This document shows, in pieces, positions 35,901-49,762 of a DNA stretch of 64,000 nt. Origin of the DNA: Cyanoderma ruficeps. Lineage: Eukaryota; Chordata; Aves; Passeriformes; Timaliidae. The position numbers and the translations under genes were made by a program. Position 1 is the first letter of the stretch; every line of letters begins with the position of its first letter. Location of the stretch: assembly GCA_008694505.1 (NCBI GenBank), contig VZDJ01007747.1:10882399-10946398 (forward strand), written 5' to 3'. The notes beneath the pieces are model-generated. The model had not been told where the DNA came from, searched no databases, and saw only the letters and a list, made by a program, of their open reading frames with translations.

Positions 35901-38900
35901 GAAGCAACTCACAGTAAAATCTTGTAAACTGTTTAAAGAAATAGTCAGAAATAAAAGAAAAAATCCCAACTTTTCAGGCAAGGAAGTTATTTTGGATGCT
36001 GTGAAAATAAAACATGATCTGCAGGAGGGAGAATAACAGCAATGCATTAATAGGCTCTGAAGGAGAGAGAATGGCAAAAAGAATTGTTAGCTCACCATTG
36101 TGCATGTGTAGGACTTTTAACTGGGGCTGCACTCACTACTTTCAAGGACAGTGAGTAAGGGTTTAATTGTTGGTTTTATGAAGACATCAACTGGGATGCC
36201 TCAACAGTTTTATTTTGAATATCATCCTTGCAGTTTTGTGCATTTGGTAGCATTCTGTCTTTTCTGCCTGATCTTTTCATGGTCGTGTCACTTCTTTTAG
36301 AGTGTAGAAGGATACCTGGGGAGGGGGTGGAGACAGACAGACACCTGCTGCAATGAAACTTGTCATTGACAAAGATACAAGTACTGGAAGATTAGCACTT
36401 AATATTTAGGTACTTCTGTGATTTTCTTCTTCTCCACCTTCCCCTCCCACCTGCAATGGAGAACTTTACTGAAGCCTGTTCAGTAACTTAAGGTTACTTA
36501 TTTATTTATATATATATTTATTTATTAAGTAAAAGTTTCTTTTTCAGTTTGAAGTGGGTTTTGCTTTACATACCTCATTCATAGGCAGAATTTTTTGTGT
36601 ACAGATACTGTTGCCCTGCTGTGAGGTATGAAGTTAGATTTTGCTGCACAGATTGCAAAACCAAACAAATAAAGAACCCCAAGCCAGGCAGTGCCTAGTC
36701 TACATGATTATAGCAAAGGAATACAGTTATGAAACTCTAATTCATAAATTTGACCTGCTTGTTGCTGAAAATGTCTTAAAACCTCTAGCTTGACTTGAGG
36801 GTCGGTGAGAGAGATTTGGATGGGAATCTCAATAAGAATTGGATTCCTTATTTCTAAGGAATGGCTACCATTTTATAGTTTTTAGAGAAAATCCGTAGAG
36901 ATGCAATTGCACATTGCTTCCAGTAAAAGTTAAAAATACAGCCTTCATCTTTGGAGAGAGAAGGAAAATTAAAATCTCTGCAAACCATAATCTCTATCCC
37001 AAAAGAGTGTAAGAGATTTGCATGCTGTGAATACGTTAACTATGCATGCTAATGCAACCCTATCAGTACAGTGATCTCTAGCATTATTGAAGTGCATTCC
37101 ACATTCTGGGCTTATCTAAATTTGTTAATTAAATACTGCATTTAAAATTTGAAAAAGTATGTTTTCTGTGCATTAAGGTGTAACAAGTGTGACACACTGC
37201 TTATCTTCTAGTCATCAGCAATTTGTCTTAAAGCAAATTGTAATGGCAGTCTCTGCTCTTTCCTGAATATTTTGAAAGGAGACTTTAAAAATAGAAGCTG
37301 TAGCTAGAGCCGCAGCTGGTAAAGGCACCAAGGAACAACTGAAGAAGTTTTGTCAAATGTGGTGTTTCAAAGTTTGTATTTGTAATCTTAATTAGGAATG
37401 CTAGATCTTTAACTTCTCTAAATGTTAGTAGCTGCAGAGACTTGGGCTGGTAACAGTAGGCTTTTCCTTCATAATAAAGTTCTCTAGATATGCCTACTAC
37501 TACCACTTGAAGAAAACGCTAGTGACATCCAGTAGCATACAGATGGTCCATATATGTGCCATTTGATAGCAGGAACTCTTTGAGATTCATATCTGATGAA
37601 GCATTTCAAAGCCTACTTAGCTCTAAGCGCAGGATTTTAATCCAGTGCTTTCAAAATAAGACACTGTGTCAATTTTGATAAAATGAGGTGTGACAAGTTT
37701 TAAGTTAAAAGAAAAAAAAAGAAGACATAAAGAACTTAACTACTGTTCAGGTTTTGAAAGAGGCTGCTTCCAGAGCATTGGTCTGGATATGAGCACTGTA
37801 CCATTGCTGCAGCTGAGAGGGATGCAAAATTGTATTAGCTGTGCATTGGAAAGAAAACAAACCTTTTGTGTGTTGTTTGTAAAATGCCAAATCTTTCTTC
37901 AGTGTTTTCATTTTAACCTAATGATAAGGACAGATCTGTAGGACAGGAGTGTTACAACTTGAACAAGTTCAAAGCAATGTCCTGTGTGAATAAAATAAGC
38001 ATTATTTCCCTCAGCAATCCACCTAAAATGTCAGAGTTGAGTTGATACTGCCCAAGTAACTCAATAGAACTGACATCAGTAACTATGTTTGGAGATTAAT
38101 AATGATGTGTAACAGGTTTGAAATTACATCTACCTTGATTACTTATGGCGTTGTTTGGAGCCACCAGCTCATTTGGCTCTAACTCTGGTATTTTAGGCCT
38201 GTACAGTGAGAACCTCACCTGACTGGGAAGAGTAAAGACCAAAGTCTTCCCCAGGTGAAAATCCATGATCACAGATCTTGAGGACAGAGAGCATTATTTC
38301 AGACACAAAAACCAAAGAATTACATGAGGCAGCATTACTGTAAGCCTGTCATTTCATAGCAGGATTTAGATACTGTGTATGGTTTCCAAGGTGTCTGGAG
38401 AGAAAGAACTCCATAACAGAAGATCTGTGGTAGTGGAAATGCTTGCTGAATATCACTGGGTGGGATGGATGTTTTCCATGATTGGAGTTCCAGTCTTTGC
38501 ATGATAATGAGGTTACTCTTCCAACACTGAAATCATATATCCAACTGCTCTAAAGTAACCATTAGAATTCCTTGCTACTTGAAGCCTGTGGAGATAAACG
38601 GAACAGTGAAGTTACTCATGTATGGGAGGATTTGTTTATCAAATATATAAGTGTTGGAGTAGGTTGGTTTCCTCAAAAAAATCAATAATTCCCTGGTATA
38701 TGTGTATTTTAAAAGAAAAAAAGAAGTGACTGTGCAAAGTTTGGTGAAAGTGTTTTGGTTCTAAAGTACCATAGAATAATCTGATCTAATCAGACACAGT
38801 AACTGGTAGCATAAGGCATTTTGTCTAGACAGATGAAAATCTATTTCAGAGGTATTAGTTGCTTGAATATAATTTAAAAAGAAACCTCATACACATCACA

Positions 38901-40969
38901 ATTATCCAGTAAAGTTTTAGAAATACAAAGCGAAATTTTCCTGAAGTTTCCAGTATCTGTCTTTTGTTGCTGATGATGTAATGTGTCTTTGTGCCAAACA
39001 GCCAGGGTTTACCCAGATGGATGTGCACAGCTGTTCACTCTGTAGGTAGTGACCTTCTGCGTAGATGTATTTCAAGCCCTCACAGATGTTTGTTTCATGA
39101 CAGTGCTGTGGAAATATAAAGTGCAAAAGACAGATTTCTAACCAGAAAGTACTGTCACAATCTTTCAGCGTCCCAGAATAAACTTCGAAAATCATTGCTC
39201 CAGCATTTTAAACCTCTCTTCAGTTAATTCATTAATTCTGCTAATGAAAATTGTATCAAATTATTTCTTAAACAATATATTTAATTCATTTTAGTGGAAG
39301 AAATGGTGTGAAATGAACCCTATCTAATTATTAGCGAATGCTACTGCAGTTAAAATCCTCTCTTCAAATAGGATATGCTGTATGTCTTAAAACAAGATTT
39401 ATTGTTAAGAAAATTACCTTTTTTCCTGACATAGAGTTGTCTTCGTCATTTCTTAGATCTGTCATTTTTATAACTAGGTAACATTGATAGACTATAGCAT
39501 TTTTGTTGCCAATTCATACATGTGCATATCAGATATCTTCCTAAGATCAAGCACCAAGACCATCAGCTTTGAAATACCAGGGAAATATTAGTGCATAAAG
39601 TAGGAATCTTTACAGTCCTTTCTAATACAGGCTTTAAAATTATTTGTAATGCTTTTCATTTATTATCAGCTATAGAAAAAACACAATTCTGGCAAAGTTT
39701 TAGAAAAGTTTTTATTAATTGTCCTCTACTATATACGCATGTATCTGTATATATATTCAGTGGTGAAAAATAATGTTTTTGTAAAGTGTTCTGAAACTGG
39801 AATTGAAAGTAGTCGCTCTACATATTGCTTAGGAGCACAAGAAGTTAAATTTTGAAAAAGCTACCTATGCTTAAATGGAAGTAATGTATATTCCCTGATT
39901 CCCAGGTGATTTAAAAACAAAAGATTCACATCCTTAGAGAACGAAATCTTGATTTTTAAATTCAGCTTGGGAGCCTAACCCTATCTGAATAATGGAAAAC
40001 AAGATAATATGTAAATCAGTACGACTTACCATTTTAAGTCCTTCCATTTGTATTTATAGATATTTTTCTATATTTTTATATAAACAATATGCATTTATCT
40101 TAGAATTTGCTGAAAGACTGAGTGTGTTTGGTAGCTTATAAATACACCTTTTCAAATCTGAAATTGTGTTAACTCATTTAATATGAAATTTTTATGCAGT
40201 TCTTGCTAATAATAGTTAATACAGTATAAGATCTCATAATTCTCTTCTAGCTATGTAAAACTGAGCCATGCAATTTGCAGTGTGAGAGTTTAAATTACGA
40301 ATTTCATCAGTTGATTACGAATTATTGCTAAAATGATTTTTTATAACCATATATTTCTTACGTTATTAATTTTCTCAAATTGCTGGGTTCTGGCAATAAA
40401 TTTCATAGGAGCCTTAAATACCACTTGAAGCAGCTGTTCTTCCAGAGTACTGACGCTCCTTCTTGCAAGTTTATTTCATCTCTGCTTAAACTTGTATATT
40501 GCGCAGTTCCAGTATTTTAAAGGAATATGGCAAAGTGGACTGCTTTAAAATTGGAGGGTTCCCAAGTTGCCTATGGTTGAGAAAAATGATGGGGAAATGA
40601 CATTGTGATGTCTCTTACTGGTTTTATATTTGCTAAGCAGAAAAATAACTGTGATAAAGATTTCTGTGGACAGTGAGGGAATAAATCTCCTCTTCCCTGC
40701 CCCAGATTGATGTGAATGCTTTTATAATGCAGGCTCCCATGGTCATTACTCATCCTTACGTGTTCTGTTTAATACTCTTAATAATACTGATACTGTTGGC
40801 ACACCTGTGGGGTTCACGAGATCTGGTGTCATTCTGGTGTAAGAGAAAAGAAATTTTAGGTGAGAAGGTACTAAAATCTGCCCTGAGGCATCCAGTTCCT
40901 GGCTGGCATGGTGTGGTGGAAGGATTTGGGCAGGTTCCCAGAGTGGTTATCACCTCCTATTACCTGGGA
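32932..40969. other. Long unique-looking non-coding stretch
   Basis: AT-rich DNA with no recognised gene. A TATT/AT microsatellite lies at 36497-36526. A somewhat GC-richer patch at about 33500-33600 resembles nothing I can name. Confidence 0.5.
36497..36526. repeat. (TATT)n / (AT)n microsatellite
   Basis: TTATTTATTT units flank a TATATATATA core. Confidence 0.85.
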
Positions 40970-41266
40970 CTTTAAACTTGAACAGGTAACCAGCCCTGGC
41001 ACACTAAGGCATGACCGGGTAGAAGGCTGCCTTCCCTACCCCGATGAAAACCAGCAGCTTCTCACCCTGGGCTGAGCCCTGGCCTGTGCCTATCAAGTCA
41101 CAGTTCTGTACTCTCAGGGGACTGTAGCACTCCACAGAGCACTGAACTGTTGAGGCAGTAGTTGCCTCAATAACTAGTTGGGGCAGGAACCCAAACTGCA
41201 GTTGAGGACACTATGGCTGAGACAGGGACTCAAACAACAACTACTACAGTAATTACTCCAGTATTT

Positions 41267-41282
41267 AAAAAAAAAAAAAAAA
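41267..41282 (+). repeat. A16 run
   Basis: Sixteen A residues inside the retroviral remnant. Together with the GAA run at 41328-41343 it makes this part of the remnant purine-rich. Confidence 0.9.
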
Positions 41283-41327
41283 GAGAGATGGCAAATTACA
41301 TCTCCATATCATCCATTAGAAAGGGGG

Positions 41328-41343
41328 GAAGAAGAAGAAGAAG
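41328..41343 (+). repeat. (GAA)n run
   Basis: Five GAA units within the retroviral remnant. Confidence 0.85.
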
Positions 41344-41790
41344 CAGGGAAACAAGGAGAAGAGGGGTTGGATCAAGAAGCTGGTCCTTCAACAAAGAAAT
41401 GGAAAGGAGTGAAACAAATTAACAGGAAACCAGTTACCTGTTCTCTGATATTATCAGAACTTCAAGACTTGTGAAAAGATAAGCACCTTTCACCAGGTGG
41501 GTGGATTTCTGCCTGGTGGTTTCCATGCTGGCATAACAGGGTCAACAGTCAGCAGTTAGGTCATGAAGCCCAACAGGTAAGATCCCTTGCTAGAGATCAG
41601 GGAATTGGGAAAGGAATCAGAAAAGAAGCAGTCTTTGGAGATGGCTCCTCTCAAGTGTGAGGGCAAGATACCTTTTTAAGAAAGATCTTGTGAACTCCCT
41701 GGGGAAGTGGACCACTGCAGATGATGATATCCAGTACCTGAGAGAATCATCAGTGCTGGAAGTCATCTATAGCAAGCTAAAACATGGTAA

Positions 41791-44700
41791 GGTCTCTTAA
41801 GATCCTGGGGATATCTGTTGTTCAATGGCCTCCTGGAGGAAAGTGGTTCCAAGTGCCCCTGCATCGTATTCCAGCAGCTTGGTAACATTGTATTACCTGT
41901 CTCTCTAATGCAGAAGTGGTTACTTTCACATCCCTGGGCCAGCGCCTCAACTCTGAAGCTCAGCCAAAAAGATCAAAGAGTCAACCCCGCCCCCCACATT
42001 TTAAAGCAAAATTGTGGACTGTTTCAGTCTTCACTCATGTCAAAATGTGGTAAAATGGTTTGCTTTATGGCTTCAAGGATTAATTAGGGGTCTAGGACAG
42101 CGAATATTTCTGAGGAGTAAAGAATTTTCCCATAAGAGGAAAAGGTTTCTCATACTGTCTCTAGATTTGCACATAATTTTATTTCCAGGTAGATTGCATA
42201 ACAAAAGCAGCATAAGAAAACAGTCTTTGAATGACTTAGGCATAGTGTTTGGATTTTTGTGAGGCATTAATACATAAAGCATTAATGGGCCCAGGTATTT
42301 GAATTTTCCAGAACTGGGTATATATTTGAACAAAGGTGGGCACAAGAGTGATACAGCTAAATGTCGTAACAGTGAAAGAGGACAATGTAACAAACCCTCA
42401 GTTGCTTGTGGGATGGGATGTAAAAAAAGCTGGAGGGGAGAGGTGCTCTAGTTCTTTGGTACTACCCAGATGTTGGAGAGAAAAAAAGAAGCAAATTAGG
42501 TGTGCAGTAGATTGGTTCCCCTCTAGTAAGTTCAGTGAGGACTGATCATGGAGCTGAGAAATCTGGATGGGAATTTCTGATAATTAATTAATTCTGATAA
42601 ATAATTAATATTTTATAAAGTTAGACTCTATAGTTAGGGTTTTTTTAAAATTATGCATCTGATATGATTTCGTTTGTCATCTGATAACTCTAATCAGCAT
42701 CACTGTACTACACGAAAATGTGTATCCTTAAAGAAAACAAGGTTCTAGTCAGAGTTGACAGTCACTGGAAGGTTTTTAGAATTATACAGTCTTTTAATTT
42801 TAAATGTCATCTCTGAGGGCCACTGAGCAGGGGAATAGTTTGTGCTTGACTTGCCATATCTGTGGTTGTGCTGTGTATCCTCAGATGGTATTCCCTGGAG
42901 CAGAAGAGTTGTATCATTCTATTTCTGAAAAGGGTTGAAATTGTGGCTGTTTCTGATAACCAGAAGTAATTCTTTATTATAATTTTCAAGCATTCCTTTC
43001 TAATTCACAAATAGAAAATCTGAGGGAACGTAGATTTAAAATGTCAGGATCTCTTCCTGACTTGGATAATGACTTGGTGAACAGAACTTCTAAACTTGAT
43101 GAAGTTGCACTGTTACATCTCTAGCAGAATGGATCAAAAATTTAGAATTTTTCATATTTTCAGTATAACTTAAGGTAGTTTCTTTCATCTTGCTGGAAGC
43201 AGCCAGAGATGGAATTAAAGACTTCCTCTCTAGCTTTCAAAATGCTTGGGGGGATTCAGAAGAACATGGTGCTGACCCAGTTTTCTTAAGGGGATTTGTA
43301 AGGAGATGTGAGATGTGCCGCACTGCTTTTCCTTTTGAACCACAGCTGAGCTGAGGTCTTCTGTCTTTTGAAGAACCACAATTGCCAAGAAGAACCCAGG
43401 TCCTGTCTGCCTGATCTAACCTTTTCTGACCAAGCACTCCTGCCCATCTTTGTGAATATACATCTGAGAGTTCCCTTTGTGTAGTGTTTTGTTTGTTAAT
43501 TAAATGGGTGTTAATACATTAAATTCTTAGGTGAAATTTTTTAGGCCCTAGGCTAAAAATGAGAGATATGCCAATTTTTAAGATATTAGAAGACTGGCAT
43601 TATATTGTGCAATTAAAAAAAATATTAAGTTATATGAAACACTGTGGTATAAGCCTTAACCTTAAAAGCATATTATAGAACTTATTTCAAAATTGGAGAC
43701 TTAAACTCCCCAAAATTCCTGTCAAAACTGCTTTCTGGTTGTGTGGCAGACGTTGGGCAATTTTCGATAAAATATGGTTATATCTTTGAGTAATCTTTAA
43801 GAGGTACTGGTTGAAAAGAGAGGCAGGCAGTGTAATAAAAGTAACTTTACTACACAGTCAAATATTCTTTCTCCAGAGATTAATGCAAAGTATTTGATTA
43901 GGGAGGATTTAATTTCTGTGGTAGATCACTTGTTTACATATTGCTGGAACAGTCTGTCCTTGAGCTTGTTCCGTTCAGTCAGGGCTCTCAAAGTCAGCAA
44001 GGTGGCTCTCAACAGCTGGCACAGGTGGGATGTTTCATGTAAATCCAGCTGACCTAAATTCTACCCAGATCTGTACTTCATCTTTTTCTCTTTATTGACT
44101 GCCTGTGAGTCTCCAGAACCAAAGGTCTTGGGAACATAAATAGAATTCAGGCTATCAGAACCTGTGCTTTTTTTCATGGGATAAAATGAGATTGATTGTG
44201 TGCACCAATTGGTGTTTGTGTCCTCTGACTGATGTTCCACATACAAGTGAATTTCACTCTTTAAAAATGCCTGAGTGTCTTGATTTCTTAAAAGAGAGGT
44301 TTTTATCTTGAAGTTTTGGGTTTTCTTTAAACAGCTCAATGCTAAACTTGTAGTAAGTAGGAAAAATTCCGCTTTCATCCACTCTCATGTGACTCTTTTT
44401 GGTAAATAAATATCACTGAAAGAATACAGAAGCTGTGCCCCAAACAGGCAGCACATTTAATAGAGAAACTTGGGATATCTAATTTACCTACGCATCACTT
44501 TTATTATCCCTTAATGTATTGCTTTTGTGGAGAATTTTGTGATAACCTGCATAAGAAGTCACATTCATTTTGCATAATCATGCCTATGAATTCTGTCTTG
44601 AAAGTAGCAGGTGAGTTGTTATTCTGTTTTATATTTTAACTTACAGTGATTTTTTTAAAAGAGTATACAGTTGTTGGCTTTTGCACCAGGAGTAAACTAT

Positions 44701-45238
44701 CTAGGGGGGGAAAAAACCACACCTTCCAAAATATTTTGTTAAAAACAATTCTGTGATCTCTCACTGGGCAAATGAAAAGAAGACTGAAGGCAGAATACCA
44801 CATAGTTTGCAAACTTCTTTTGTATTCAGTGTTTAATTGCAATATTATCTGTTTTTCTTATTATTATTTTACCCATGAGAACATCTACAGTTCAAAAAAT
44901 TCATAATCACAGAATAGATACAGTTCCCTTTGTCTCTTTTACCTGTCAATTAAAATTTAACTGAAATGGGGAAGAGCTTTTGTTCATTTTTTGCTCGTTT
45001 GTGTTACCATTAAAATGGTTTAGTACCTAACTTCAGTGTAGATGCCTCTCAGTATTTTTTTTTTTCTTCCCACTGAGCTAGTATACTAGCCCTCGTTTTT
45101 GTTATCTGTCGGAGGATGCTCTGGAAAAGCCAGATAGGTTCCATCTTTGTTTTGGTTTCATTTCACATTGTTGATGCAGATAATTCAGTTGCAAAAAGTA
45201 TCATCTTTCTTAGATCTTTTTGTCTGAAGACAATTTAT
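41791..45238. other. Unique-looking non-coding DNA
   Basis: Similarity to the retroviral remnant fades after about 41790. The region to about 42000 could still be diverged internal sequence. Beyond it no gene or repeat was recognised. Confidence 0.5.
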
Positions 45239-45260
45239 TTGGTGCAAAATTTTGCACCAA
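45239..45260. repeat. Perfect 22-bp palindrome
   Basis: The half-site TTGGTGCAAAA (45239-45249) is followed with no spacer by its exact reverse complement TTTTGCACCAA (45250-45260). The symmetry ends at once on both sides. It lies 100 bases upstream of a CR1 copy. Confidence 0.95.
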
Positions 45261-45360
45261 TGAACTCTAGAGCCAGAACCAGCCAGGAAGAAGACACGAT
45301 TAAGCCAAGCGAGGTGGAAGTTGGCTATCATACGTTATCATATGGTGGTAGACATGTATA

Positions 45361-45679
45361 GGAACACCAAGAGGATGGTGCTGGACTTTTTTCCGTAGTG
45401 CCTAGTGACAGGACAAGGAACAGTAGCCATAAACTGAACCACAAGACATTTCATCTCAGCACGAGGAAGAGCTTCTTTACATTGAGGGTGGCAGAGCACT
45501 GCTGCCTAAAGAATGCTGCCAGGCACTAAAAGGCAGCCTAAGGAGGTTGTGGAGTCTCCCTGCCTGGAGACATCCAAACCTCTCCTGGATGTGTTCCTTT
45601 GTTACCTGCCTTAGCAGGGGGATTGGACTGGATAATCTCCACAGGTTGCTCCCAACCCTGTCAATTTTGTGATTCTGTG
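45361..45679 (+). mobile_element. CR1 LINE, 5'-truncated, with 3' end
   Basis: CR1 words run in order: GCCTAGTGACAGGACAAGGA, CATAAACTGAACCACAAGAC, GAGGAAGAGCTTCTTTACAT, TGAGGGTGGCAGAGCACTG, GGAGGTTGTGGAGTCTCCCT and GGATTGGACTGGATAATCTC, ending in TTTGTGATTCTGTGG. This is the 3' untranslated end of CR1. It is a normal short insertion with no coding capacity. Confidence 0.92.
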
Positions 45680-47345
45680 GTAAGTTCTCTTTTTTCCCCC
45701 CTCTCCATACTCTTATAAAACGAAACCCCATGTGGTATCTTCTTTTGGTTATAAGATCTCTGTGCCTGTCCCTTTGTTTCGGTAGTTTATCTGTGTCCTT
45801 TTCCACAGGCTTCGTGAGTGAAAATGCCCCTGTGGAATAACCTTTGAAAGAGATGAGGGTGATGTCTTACATCACCTGACAGATGAAAAAGGAGCTGGAC
45901 AAATTGATTGTTCTCCTACCCTTGCTCTTGTATTCTTACAGGAGAGCCAAGCAGAAATCTGTTCCATGCTAGTATTTAGTTTAACTTTATTGTTGTAGTG
46001 GATAGGAGCAGATTTTTCTTGACTGAAAAAAGGTAAAATGAAAAAATACTTTTTTTTCCGTACATTTGTAGTAAATACTGTCTTAATCTACATTAAACTG
46101 CTGACATTAAAAGTCTCCTACTTATCGTGTATCAAATGTGACAAAGTATGCCAGAATCTGTTCCAGAGATTTCAATGAATGAAAGGTTTTCATACAGTTA
46201 TTTTTAAAACTGTGGTGCTCTAAAGCAGTAGTAATAACATTAGAAAATAATTTTATTTCTTGCTTTATCTTACGGATAATAATCCATAAGATTATTATAT
46301 CTTTCTAATGTGGGGAAATAAAGAACTTATAAAAATGAGTTACGGTATGTTTTACAAGCAGTAATCTGTAATTCTAGGTACATGTTTAGTTGGTGCTACA
46401 ATGAGATCACAAATATGTTGATAGAAGAGTAGCAGGAAAACAAACATGCCTTGTCTTCCAAAGGTGTATGGCAACCTTTTCCTGGAAATTCCCAGTAGAG
46501 ATCTTTGATCCCCAGATAGAAATAAAAGGGAGGTTTGTGCCCAGTGTCTGTGTAATCTTTGCTGTAAGATCAGCAAAGGTCTAGAGTACAAGAATTAAAG
46601 CACAGTTAATAACCAAAGAGAAATGCAATGGTTAATAACCAAAAATAATGCCATTAATTGATGGCATGGAAGCAAAGACATAGAATATGAATAAAGATGG
46701 AATATTTTGAAACATGCAGCCTAAAATGCTACATTAACTGGAAACTGCATAATCTCACTTTGGACTTAACTTCTTCAAATTCTGTTCTTATACTTCAATA
46801 CTAATGATATAGCAAGGTGTAATATATAAGCTTTTTCAATACAGTTGGATGATTGACTATAAATGGAAAGGGAATAATGAGAAGTTCACTTTATTAAGCT
46901 CCCTATCTTTTTAGCTATTATAGTGTATTGTCTTTGCCTTGTCATGTTTCTAACAATAAAGGATTATTAATACATCCTCAGTGAACACAGTTGAAAAATT
47001 GGTCATATGCTTTTATTTTACTATTGAATACTTGTTTCCAAATAAATCTGCTGCAGAAGGACAATCGCTGTGAATCAGCAGCTGCTGTTATTACAAAATA
47101 AAGAATGTTGGTGACTCTGAAGATAGTTTTCGAGTCTTTGTGAGATATGCATGTTTTTCTGAACATTTATAATCTAGACGTTTGGTGGTGTCATTTAGAT
47201 TTTCTGGTCACTCTCTTGTATTCATACTGGACCTATCATAATGCAAAGGAAATCTACACAAATAAATAAGAACAAATCTTTTTCTTCAGTGGCTTGCATA
47301 TAGGATCTGGTCTTATCAAAGTCACTGGCTATGCTTAGAGGTAAA

Positions 47346-47361
47346 ATAATAATAATAATAA
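47346..47361. repeat. Short (AAT)n run
   Basis: About five AAT units. Confidence 0.85.
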
Positions 47362-49762
47362 ACCTAGGAACAAATATGGAATTTAAATTCATGTCTTTTG
47401 TTCTTGTTGCTTTAGTGAGTTTGTTCCACAAAAAGATGCATAGTCTGTACTCTCAGCTGGTGACAGCTTTCATAAAGAAGCTCTGGCTAAGAGTCATATA
47501 ATTGGAGCTTTTACAAGAGGATTTGCTTTTCTCTCGGTGTGGCAACCCCACAATAACTAGTAGCAGGTAGAGAGCACCCTGGGAAGGTTCATGATCAATG
47601 GAGAGCAGCTGAACAAGGCAGCCCAAAGCCAGCAGGCTTGTTAAAACCTTTCAAAGGCAAAATCTGTCCTGCATGGGAAACAGCTGGTATATGGAATGTC
47701 TTGTTTTTATGAAGATCTCCTGTTATATGGCTTTTCAAAGAAAGGTAAATGCTTTGGAGGCAGAATGGTCATGGAGAATTTTTTGGCACTGTTCATGGGT
47801 GAAAATTCATGAAAAGCTGAAGAAAATTAATATTAAACAAAAGGAGATTCAAAGAATATTTTAGTAATAATAGATATATAAAGGTAGTATGTGAAATATT
47901 ATTTGATGTTTCTTAAATGTGTAATAAAGCACAGATATTTTAGAGTAATGAAACTAATGAAACTAATTTCTTCTTAATTACAGCAATACTTAATATTAGT
48001 GAGTTGCATAGTTTTGTTGCTCTATGATTCTCATCCCACCATAACTGCAAACACAATGGTATATGCAGAGAAAGGTGAGAGATACAGACTATATATAATG
48101 TACAATAGTGTAATTATTACACATTTGAGGACTGTTGTCTCCCAAAGGAGACCAAAAATGCCTGTTGTAAGTTGTCACACACAGGTTCTAGGGATGAGAG
48201 GCTGTGATTTACACCAGTGCAAAATACTCTTCCATTATCTTTCAACCACTTCTGTGACAGATGTCAACAATATTGATGATTGTTAGGTCATTTTGAAAGG
48301 AAGAAGAGAATGCTAAATAAATGTGTGGTGCAACTGGATATATGAAATAATTATACTTAAAATAAAATTGTTTGGTGTTTTCAGTATTAGCCTCAGTTTT
48401 ATCTTGACCCCTTGTAGTTAGCTATGTCATGATATTTCTTGTCCTTGAAAGAACATGTGTGTTCACAAACAGTTCAGGAGGGAATCATGAGACTTTTCCA
48501 TTATTTATTCTCTAGAGAATTTGGACTGCTACATTTTCATAGCTTGTTCACTGAGAAGTAAGTTATTTTATGAAACATATGCACTTAATGTATTTTATGT
48601 ATACAGACATTAATTCCCCATTATTTCTTGGACCTCTAACTGCAGTGCTTTCTCTGTTCACTGCACCGATATTTTTGCAGAGCCGAGCCTATAATTTTGG
48701 TTAGCTTCAGAATTATAATGCAAGGTATCGTTTTTGTTGGTGGTTATTAGTGTTGTTTCTTCCTTCCCAAATATAGAAATCCTGCTGAAAAAAAATGGAG
48801 CTGTAAATTTTTTGTTTTTCTTGCTTACTTTCTTCTTTCTATTCCTTTTTCATTTCCCACCACTTTGGTCTCTGTTACTTGTAGAATCAAAGCTAGAGCT
48901 AATCTTTGACTGAAATTGGTTTGTCTTTCCTAAGAAAATAAGGTTTTTTTTCTTTTCACTGCTCCAACCTCCCTGGGTAGATAGGTCAATGTTTATTTCA
49001 TAGTCTTTTTATTTTGAAACACAAAAAAGGGGATTTTCTCAGCAAATTATTTTTCCACAAAAGTGATGAATTAAAAGAAAAAAAGAGAATACCTGACATT
49101 ATGCAGTAGACAATATATGTACTTTGCAACTTCTGTCTTCTTTTGCATATGACTCTTGCGTGGTTTTGTGTTATAAAATTGCAAATTTGATACTAATAAA
49201 TGCTACATATATACTGGAAAAATCCAGTAATATTGGTGTAGTGATTGCAAACATTATTTTAAAGGGAAGAAGTAGTAGGTCCTTTTACCTTTATGCTCCC
49301 AAATATTTTTTTTTAGCTTGAATAACCAAAATTTGAATTAAACCATTTTGACTAGCTCAAATATCATCTCTTCCTCTGCCTGTTCTTTTGTTGTATCTCA
49401 AAACTTGTACCTAACTAGGTCAGAAATTTCTTTCATATTCCATGTGAATTCCCCGTGCAGTAAACTTTTTTTGTAGCGAGTGAGAATTTGAACAAAGAAC
49501 AGCTGTGAGATCAGCCTTCCTCTGTAGAAAGATTTTGTATCATTGAAGCAAAATACCTGAGACATGGCTTACAGTTGTTAAGAGGTTTTGTTGTGGGCCT
49601 TTTTTTTTGGTCTGAGGCATCTCCATCACACTTTTAAATAAATGAACATGCCATGTTTAGTAGTAATGAAACAGATGGGTGTAGAACTTTCATCAAAATG
49701 GACTGTATCAGAATAGAAGTTGTATAGGACACTTTGGGCTACGTACCTGCTTTTCCTTTTGT

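Larger units (their letters stand above)
40970..41790 (+). mobile_element. Decayed gag-like segment of an avian endogenous retrovirus
   Basis: Several blocks match, in the right order, the gag region of a common bird endogenous retrovirus as I remember it: GCTGAGCCCTGGCCTGTGCC, CTATGGCTGAGACAGGGACT, AAGACTTGTGAAAAGATAAG, CTCCTCTCAAGTGTGAGGGC, GAAGTGGACCACTGCAGATG and ATATCCAGTACCTGAGAGAA. Gag would be the structural (capsid) polyprotein. The frame is broken by stops and indels. The longest open piece (41213-41422, 69 codons) holds a basic RRRRSRETRRRG stretch and a run of threonines, preceded by a 16-A run at 41267-41282. No LTR, protease or polymerase sequence is seen near it. An ERVL-like family is likely but not certain, and the boundaries are approximate. 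Confidence 0.6.
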
